From Firmicutes bacterium UBA4981 (GTDB lineage: Bacteria > Bacillota > SHA-98 > UBA4971), in NCBI GenBank assembly GCA_002398515.1, contig DGZL01000043.1:75781-87329 (forward strand): 11,549 nt of DNA, read 5' to 3'. The notes below the pieces were generated by a model. That model worked only from the letters and a program-made list of their open reading frames with translations, was not told the DNA's origin and ran no database searches. A program made the translations under genes and the position numbers. Of the stretch, positions 6,762 to 11,549 are shown piece by piece. Position 1 is the first letter of the stretch. Each line of letters begins with the position of its first letter.

Positions 6762-8054
6762 TTGCCGGGATTTATCTTTGTTGACGACGATAAGTGCAAC
6801 AGGTGCGGCCTGTGTATTCCTAAATGCCCCGTTGACGCCATATCTTCTGTAAGAGACAGAATTGTCGTAGATCCGCAAAGGTGTGATGGATGCGGCAAAT
6901 GCTTCAAGGTGTGCCCTGAAGTCGCATTCAGGCTCACAGACGATCTTAAGGCAGTCCTATGGGTATTGGCTTCAGGCGGGCAGGTTTCAAAAGCTCTTGA
7001 TCAGGCCTTTGCCGAAGCTCTTCCCGGTGTTGATAAAGATCGTATTACCAAAGCTGCCGAGCTTCTCTTGTCTTGGGAATCCCGGGAGACTAAGAAGTCC
7101 CGTGATTCTTCGCAAAACCCTATCATTGCATACAGCGTAGAAATGGGAAAAGTGTTGCAGGTGGCGACCAAGGTAGCTCAGGTAACTTCCACTGTCATGA
7201 TTTTGGGTGAATCCGGTGTAGGGAAAGAAGTGGTCGCGCGGTTTGTTCATAATGCAAGTCTTCGCAGGAGCGGTCCGTTTGTTACCATAAATTGCGGAGC
7301 AATCCCTCCGAATCTTCTCGAATCCGAGTTGTTCGGGTACGAAGCCGGCGCGTTCACCGGCGCAAAGCGTGAAGGTAAACCCGGTATGATAGAAGTTGCG
7401 TCTTCCGGCACACTCTTTCTTGATGAAATATCTGATCTCCCTCTTGATCTTCAAGTGAAACTCCTTCAAGTTATTCAGGAACGTCGTCTTACGCGAGTAG
7501 GTGGAATTCAACCTATTGAGGTGGATATCAGGATAATTGCGGCCACCAACAGAGACTTGGCAAAAATGGTGGAAAGAGGCGAGTTTCGTGCTGATCTCTT
7601 CTACAGACTGAATGTAGTTCCAATAGTCATTCCACCCCTACGCAGCAGACGGGATGATATCATTCCCCTTATTTATCACTTTGTAGCGAAACATAACAAC
7701 ACTCACCGGTACAATAAGACGATTTCCCGGGAGACAAGGGAAGTATTGACCCAGTACTCATGGCCCGGTAACGTCAGGGAGCTGGAGAATCTCATAGAAC
7801 GGCTTGTGGTTACAGTTGAAGGAGACGAAATCGGTGTAGAGGATCTGCCTCAGTATGTTAAGGAACGAGATGTCAATTGTAATTCCAAGGTGATAGTTGA
7901 AGGAGTAATACCACTCCGTGAGGCTGTGGAAGAGGTTGAAAGACAGCTAATCAAGCACGCGCAAGAAGAGCATGAGACTACCTATGAAATAGCTGAAGCC
8001 CTCGGGGTAAACCAATCCACCGTCGTCAGGAAGCTGAAGAAGTATGCAAATTAA
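6762..8054 (+). CDS. Sigma-54-dependent activator with N-terminal 2[4Fe-4S] ferredoxin domain
   Basis: This is a bacterial enhancer-binding protein that would use ATP to open sigma-54 promoters. It has 430 residues from TTG 6762 (436 from ATG 6744). Residues 4-58 are a full ferredoxin with two CxxCxxCxxxCP motifs, C12/15/18/22 and C41/44/47/51, in the place of a usual PAS, GAF or receiver domain. A linker to about residue 125 follows. The AAA+ domain shows Walker A GESGVGKE (149-156), the sigma-54 contact loop GAFTGA (196-201), Walker B GTLFLDE (216-222) and the FRADLFYRLNVVPI segment. The C-terminus ends in a Fis-type helix-turn-helix, YEIAEALGVNQSTVVRKLKKY. The natural inference is that the clusters sense oxygen or the redox state of the electron carriers. 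Its target is almost surely the sigma-54 promoter at 8374, just ahead of NADH-oxidoreductase genes. The domain calls are secure; the signal is inferred. Confidence 0.93.
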   Translation: MPGFIFVDDDKCNRCGLCIPKCPVDAISSVRDRIVVDPQRCDGCGKCFKVCPEVAFRLTDDLKAVLWVLASGGQVSKALDQAFAEALPGVDKDRITKAAELLLSWESRETKKSRDSSQNPIIAYSVEMGKVLQVATKVAQVTSTVMILGESGVGKEVVARFVHNASLRRSGPFVTINCGAIPPNLLESELFGYEAGAFTGAKREGKPGMIEVASSGTLFLDEISDLPLDLQVKLLQVIQERRLTRVGGIQPIEVDIRIIAATNRDLAKMVERGEFRADLFYRLNVVPIVIPPLRSRRDDIIPLIYHFVAKHNNTHRYNKTISRETREVLTQYSWPGNVRELENLIERLVVTVEGDEIGVEDLPQYVKERDVNCNSKVIVEGVIPLREAVEEVERQLIKHAQEEHETTYEIAEALGVNQSTVVRKLKKYAN

Positions 8055-8068
8055 TGCACAAATGCATT
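8053..8068. promoter_or_regulatory. Putative activator-binding palindrome 1 (UAS1)
   Basis: AATGCA-CAAA-TGCATT is a 16-bp element with perfect 6-bp arms. It begins inside the TAA stop codon of the activator gene. Like UAS3, it is preceded by TGCAAAT and followed by ATC(T/C)G. Its centre lies about 340 bp upstream of the predicted sigma-54 start, a normal enhancer distance. Confidence 0.7.
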
Positions 8069-8072
8069 ATCT

Positions 8073-8088
8073 GATGCCTGTTTGCATT
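8073..8088. promoter_or_regulatory. Putative activator-binding palindrome 2 (UAS2)
   Basis: GATGCC-TGTT-TGCATT is an imperfect copy of UAS1 with the right half intact. Its centre is exactly 20 bp from that of UAS1, about two helical turns, so proteins bound to both would lie on the same face. This is a typical arrangement for cooperative enhancer-binding proteins. Confidence 0.6.
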
Positions 8089-8259
8089 TACCGCTGTTTT
8101 CCCGGGTTTCTCCCGATCTTTGAGGAACCACGGAAATGAAGAGAACGCCATTCCCAAGCTGGCAACGGTTAAGAGCAATTCGCAATCGAAATCCGCAAAA
8201 CAAAGAGACTTACCAAAGAGCAGCAAAACAAAGCAAATAGCGTCAAAATCCCTGCAAAT
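8089..8259. other. A-rich linker between enhancer-like elements
   Basis: I see no gene in this stretch. It contains a direct repeat, GCAAAACAAAG, at 8195-8205 and 8223-8233 (28-bp period), with several further CAAAG/GCAAA motifs. This could favour DNA bending between the upstream elements and the promoter, but that is a guess. Confidence 0.4.
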
Positions 8260-8275
8260 AATGCGCTAGTGCATT
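8260..8275. promoter_or_regulatory. Putative activator-binding palindrome 3 (UAS3)
   Basis: AATGCG-CTAG-TGCATT shares the spacing and arms of UAS1 (11 of 12 arm bases) with a self-complementary CTAG centre. Its flanks also match UAS1: TGCAAAT before it and ATCCG after it. The centre is about 133 bp upstream of the predicted sigma-54 start. Confidence 0.7.
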
Positions 8276-8373
8276 ATCCGGGGCGAATTTTGTCGTTGAT
8301 TATCGGTCCGCTGATTGACTTTGTGATGTCTTTCACAAGGCTCTGGCGGGAATATGCGTTTTCCGGTGTGGAC

Positions 8374-8389
8374 TGGCACGATCCTTGCA
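8374..8389 (+). promoter_or_regulatory. Sigma-54 (-24/-12) promoter of the NADH-oxidoreductase operon
   Basis: TGGCACG-ATCC-TTGCA matches the sigma-54 consensus at essentially every position, with GG at -25/-24 (8375-8376) and GC at -13/-12 (8387-8388). Transcription should begin near 8400, giving a leader of about 70 bases before ATG 8469. No convincing sigma-A promoter is seen between 8055 and 8468, so the operon should depend on the activator encoded just upstream. Confidence 0.92.
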
Positions 8390-8468
8390 CTACAGTAGAT
8401 TGTAGTTCCGGTTTCGTTAGCTATGGCAGTGCCCGCCGGCGGCTCTGGATTGGTAAGGAGGAATAGGT

Positions 8469-8963
8469 ATGGCCTGTGAGACGTGTACATGCATTGGCGA
8501 AATCACTGACGAACAAAGAGAGAAAGTCAGGGAGATAATCAACCACTACAAAGGGAAATCAGGTGTGTTGATTCAAACTCTACATGAAGCTCAGCAAGTG
8601 GTAGGTTATCTTCCCAGGGAAATCCAGGCTATGATTGCTGAGGGGTTGGATATTCCTCTCAGCGAGGTTTACAGCGTTGTAACGTTTTACGCGTTGTTTT
8701 CGCTTAAGCCTAAGGGTAGGAACGTTATCAGTGTTTGTAAGGGAACAGCATGTTATGTCAAGGGCGTGGACGCCATCATGGAGAAACTCGAAGAAGACTT
8801 GGGGATCAAAGGGGAAGACACCACCGATGACGGGAGGTTCTCGCTGGAGATTGTCAGGTGTATGGGAGCTTGCGGTCTTGGACCCGTGGTCAGAGTGAAC
8901 GAGGATATATACGCAAGGGTCAAGCCGGATCAGATGAAGGAAGTATTGGATAAGTATGAGTGA
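8469..8963 (+). CDS. nuoE: NADH oxidoreductase subunit, NuoE/HydC type ([2Fe-2S] thioredoxin-like)
   Basis: This is the small electron-transfer subunit of a NADH-linked complex: the NuoE (complex I 24-kDa) family, also found as HydC or HndA in bifurcating and NAD(P)-reducing [FeFe] hydrogenases and formate dehydrogenases. The 164 residues comprise a helical N-terminal half (VLIQTLHEAQQVVGYLP at 33-49, VYSVVTFYALFSLKPKG) and a thioredoxin-like half that binds one [2Fe-2S] cluster through C90, C95, C131 and C135 (CKGTAC and CMGAC). The N-terminus carries three extra cysteines (C3, C6, C8) of unknown role. AAGGAGG (8455-8461) stands 7 bases before ATG 8469. It is the first gene behind the sigma-54 promoter and is followed 77 bp later by its NuoF-type partner. 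The missing catalytic subunit decides whether the complex handles hydrogen, formate or something else. Confidence 0.92.
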   Translation: MACETCTCIGEITDEQREKVREIINHYKGKSGVLIQTLHEAQQVVGYLPREIQAMIAEGLDIPLSEVYSVVTFYALFSLKPKGRNVISVCKGTACYVKGVDAIMEKLEEDLGIKGEDTTDDGRFSLEIVRCMGACGLGPVVRVNEDIYARVKPDQMKEVLDKYE

Positions 8964-9024
8964 TGTTATGACGTTTCCAGCTTGTTTTGAACGTCGGTAT
9001 AAATTTGTGTGGTTGTTCCAGGAT

Positions 9025-9031
9025 AAGGAGG
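9025..9031 (+). promoter_or_regulatory. RBS of the NuoF-GltD fusion gene
   Basis: AAGGAGG lies 9 bases before ATG 9041. A nearby TTG at 9033 is out of frame, so ATG 9041 is the start. Confidence 0.8.
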
Positions 9032-9040
9032 CTTGGTAGC

Positions 9041-11549
9041 ATGGGTTCCTATCGGACACATGTTCTAGTTTGCGGCGGGGCGGGTTGTGCCTCGTCAGGA
9101 TGCAAAGATGTTGAACAGGCGCTTACTGATGAAATCACCAAGCAAGGCCTCGCCGACGAAATCAGGGTTATCGTTACAGGATGTATGGGTCCTTGCGAAT
9201 TGGGCCCCATCATTATTGTCTATCCGGAAGGGGTCCTGTATAGAAATCTGAAACCGGACGACGCCCGCCAAATAGTTAAGGAGCATCTGCTGAAAGGGAG
9301 AATAGTTGACAGACTTCTTTATGTAACTCCGGACACACAGCAAAAAGTCCATACGTATTCTGACATGGTTTTCTTTAACAGACAACTTCGGATTGCACTT
9401 CGAAATACAGGCAAAATCGATCCTCTGGAAATAGAGGAGTACATAGCTGAAAACGGGTACGCAGCTCTTGCCAAGGTCCTCTCTGAGATGACTCCGGAAG
9501 ACGTTATAAACGTCTTGAAAAGCTCGGGTCTTCGCGGAAGAGGAGGGGCAGGGTTCCCCACCGGTTTGAAATGGGACTTTACAAGGAGAGCCAAGGGAGA
9601 CCAAAAGTATGTAGTATGTAATGCTGACGAGGGCGACCCCGGCGCGTTCATGGACAGAAGTATTATCGAAGGTGATCCTCATGCGATAATCGAGGCCATG
9701 TCAATTGCAGGTTATACCGTAGGGGCAAATCAGGGATACGTCTATGTCAGAGCTGAATATCCCCTGGCAGTTGCCCATCTTACCCACGCCATGAGTCAGG
9801 CGAGAGAGTATGGGCTTTTGGGTAAAGATATTTTCGGCAAAGGTTTCGATTTCGACTTAGACATAAGGGTAGGGGCAGGCGCCTTCGTTTGCGGAGAAGA
9901 GACTGCTCTTCTTGCTTCAGTTGAGGGAAGACGCGGAGAACCAAGGCCGAGACCGCCTTTCCCTGCCAGTAAAGGGTTGTTTGGAAAACCGACTCTGCTC
10001 AATAACGTAGAGACCTACGCGAATGTTCCTCCGATAATCCTCCGAGGCTCCGAGTGGTTCGCCGGCATCGGAACGGAAAAGAGCAAGGGGACAAAAGTGT
10101 TTGCTCTTGCAGGTAAAATTAACAATACAGGTCTTGTTGAAGTCCCCATGGGTACACCACTAGGAGAAGTTGTCTTCGATATCGGAGGGGGAATCCCTGA
10201 CGGTAAGAAGTTTAAGGCGGCGCAGACCGGAGGGCCTTCAGGCGGATGTGTTCCCGCGGAATTTCTCAACACACCCATGGACTATGAGTCCCTGACCAAA
10301 CTTGGGACGATCATGGGCTCAGGCGGTCTTGTCGTCATGGACGAAGACACATGTATGGTAGACCTCGCCAGGTTCTTCCTAGAGTTTACGCAGGATGAGT
10401 CCTGTGGCAAGTGCGCTCCGTGCCGTATAGGCACAAAGAGGATGCTGGAGATTCTGACCAGAATCACCAGGGGCGAGGGACGTGAAGGAGACATCGAGCG
10501 TCTGATAAAACTGGGAACCTGGATAAAAGAGACAGCCCTCTGCGGTTTAGGGCAGACTGCCCCGTCTCCGGTTCTGACTACTATACGCTACTTCAGGGAC
10601 GAATACGAAGCTCACATAAGAGACAAGAAATGTCCCGCTTCTGTATGTGCTGCCCTGTTTGAATCACCGTGCCAGAACGCATGCCCTGCTGATGTCGATG
10701 TGCCAAGGTACATCAATTTAATCGGGCAGAAGAGATATCAAGAGGCTGTGAAGCTCATAAAGGAGAAGAACCCGTTCCCTGCGGTGTGCGGTCGGGTTTG
10801 CACTCATCCGTGTGAAGGCAAATGTAGAAGAGCCCAGCTAGACCAGGCACTCGCCATTTGCGAGCTGAAGAGGTTTGCTGCAGACTATGAGCTCTTAAAT
10901 CCAATTCCTGTGGAGAAGCCTGAGGTTGCAAAAGGCACTAAAGTAGCAATTGTCGGTGCCGGTCCTGCAGGCCTCACCGCAGCTTACTATCTGGCTCAGC
11001 TGGGACATGAGGTTACAGTGTTCGAATCCTTACCAAAACCGGGCGGTATGTTACTTGTGGGAATTCCCGAATACAGACTGCCCAAAGACATCCTGAATGC
11101 GGAAATCGACTACATTGAGAGAATGGGAGTCCGGATACGTACAGGAGTTACGGTGGGCAAGGATATAACCATTGATGACCTGAAGGCTGACGGGTACAAG
11201 GCAATACTCATCACAGTCGGCGCCAACGTTAGCCAGAAACTTGGTGTGCCGGGTGAAGACTTAGGCGGCGTAGTCGGCGCTGTTGAGTTCCTCCAAGACG
11301 TCAATCTGGGCAGAGATCCGAAGGTTGGCAAGAAGGTTGCGGTGATAGGAGGAGGCAACGCGGCTATAGACGCTGCCAGGACCGCTCTTCGTCTGGGCGC
11401 AGCCGAGGTTCACATCATATACAGACGCCAGCGAGAAGACATGCCTGCAGACAAAACGGAAATAGCTGAGGCTGAACGCGAAGGGATTAAGATACACTTC
11501 CTAACTGTGCCGGTTAAGATGATAGGTAAAGACGGAAAACTCACCAACA
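9041..11549 (+). CDS. nuoF: NuoF/HydB-type NADH-FMN subunit fused to a GltD/NfnB-like FAD oxidoreductase (3' end outside window)
   Basis: The frame is open without a stop for 836 codons and runs off the right edge. Domains in order: (1) a thioredoxin-like [2Fe-2S] domain, residues 5-85, with C11, C16, C48, C52; (2) the NuoF core, about 125-440, with FMN loop GLRGRGGAGFPTG (163-175), CNADEGDPGAFMDR (193-206) and GAFVCGEETALL (280-291) for FMN and NADH; (3) a [4Fe-4S] cluster on C455, C458, C461, C501; (4) instead of the usual C-terminal ferredoxin of HydB, a GltD-type iron-sulfur domain, about 530-605, with C544/C548 (CQNACPADVDVPRYI) and C583/587/591/595; (5) an FAD Rossmann fold with GAGPAG (639-644) and an inserted NAD(P) fold with GGGNAAID (770-777) and YRRQREDMPA. 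The last motif resembles the NADPH-binding arginines of GltD and NfnB. The protein thus probably joins a NADH/FMN site and a second, perhaps NADPH, FAD site, allowing transfer or bifurcation between carriers. Partner subunits are not visible. Confidence 0.9.
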   Translation, partial: MGSYRTHVLVCGGAGCASSGCKDVEQALTDEITKQGLADEIRVIVTGCMGPCELGPIIIVYPEGVLYRNLKPDDARQIVKEHLLKGRIVDRLLYVTPDTQQKVHTYSDMVFFNRQLRIALRNTGKIDPLEIEEYIAENGYAALAKVLSEMTPEDVINVLKSSGLRGRGGAGFPTGLKWDFTRRAKGDQKYVVCNADEGDPGAFMDRSIIEGDPHAIIEAMSIAGYTVGANQGYVYVRAEYPLAVAHLTHAMSQAREYGLLGKDIFGKGFDFDLDIRVGAGAFVCGEETALLASVEGRRGEPRPRPPFPASKGLFGKPTLLNNVETYANVPPIILRGSEWFAGIGTEKSKGTKVFALAGKINNTGLVEVPMGTPLGEVVFDIGGGIPDGKKFKAAQTGGPSGGCVPAEFLNTPMDYESLTKLGTIMGSGGLVVMDEDTCMVDLARFFLEFTQDESCGKCAPCRIGTKRMLEILTRITRGEGREGDIERLIKLGTWIKETALCGLGQTAPSPVLTTIRYFRDEYEAHIRDKKCPASVCAALFESPCQNACPADVDVPRYINLIGQKRYQEAVKLIKEKNPFPAVCGRVCTHPCEGKCRRAQLDQALAICELKRFAADYELLNPIPVEKPEVAKGTKVAIVGAGPAGLTAAYYLAQLGHEVTVFESLPKPGGMLLVGIPEYRLPKDILNAEIDYIERMGVRIRTGVTVGKDITIDDLKADGYKAILITVGANVSQKLGVPGEDLGGVVGAVEFLQDVNLGRDPKVGKKVAVIGGGNAAIDAARTALRLGAAEVHIIYRRQREDMPADKTEIAEAEREGIKIHFLTVPVKMIGKDGKLTN

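Noticed and set aside
8269..8466. A 65-codon + strand frame in the regulatory region.
   Set aside because: It runs straight through the sigma-54 promoter and transcription start, has no ribosome-binding site and no protein-like pattern.
8957..9039. A 27-codon frame beginning ATGAG inside the last codons of the nuoE-type gene and ending at TAG 9039.
   Set aside because: It has no Shine-Dalgarno, no recognisable domain, and ends next to the ribosome-binding site of the following gene, so it is most likely chance.

Overview
The window looks like chromosomal DNA of a strictly anaerobic, Clostridia-type member of the Bacillota. The reasons are strong AAGGAGG ribosome-binding sites, consensus TTGACA/TATAAT promoters, TTG starts, a BmrCD/YheIH-type ABC pair, a pyruvoyl arginine decarboxylase and a NADH-oxidoreductase module of the kind found with bifurcating hydrogenases. 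I cannot name the species. Apart from a divergent partial tRNA-Arg at the left edge, every gene lies on the + strand.

Layout: (1) 1-43, the 5' half of tRNA-Arg(CCG), minus strand. (2) 237-596, a small membrane protein resembling an LL-H-type phage holin, followed by a GC-rich patch without a convincing gene. (3) 777-2156, the potassium channel subunit KtrB/TrkH, with its own sigma-A promoter. (4) 2235-2693, pyruvoyl-dependent arginine decarboxylase, with an inverted repeat over its ribosome-binding site. (5) 2899-6690, two overlapping-function half-transporters forming an asymmetric heterodimeric ABC exporter, behind a sigma-A promoter. (6) 6762-8054, a sigma-54 activator whose N-terminus is a 2[4Fe-4S] ferredoxin instead of a usual sensory domain. 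(7) 8055-8468, a 414-bp regulatory region with three related 16-bp palindromes and a near-perfect sigma-54 -24/-12 promoter. (8) 8469-8963, a NuoE/HydC-type [2Fe-2S] subunit. (9) 9041 to the right edge, a NuoF/HydB-type NADH/FMN subunit fused in frame to a GltD/NfnB-like FAD-NAD(P) oxidoreductase, still open at the window end.

The most interesting part is items 6-9. They read as a self-contained redox circuit: an iron-sulfur activator, its probable binding sites (the first overlapping its own stop codon), the sigma-54 promoter, and an operon for a NADH-linked flavin complex with two predicted pyridine-nucleotide sites. The catalytic partner (an [FeFe] hydrogenase, a formate dehydrogenase or another enzyme) is not in the window, so the final substrate is unknown. 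The other genes (K+ uptake, agmatine synthesis, export) look like separate transcription units with no visible tie to the circuit.
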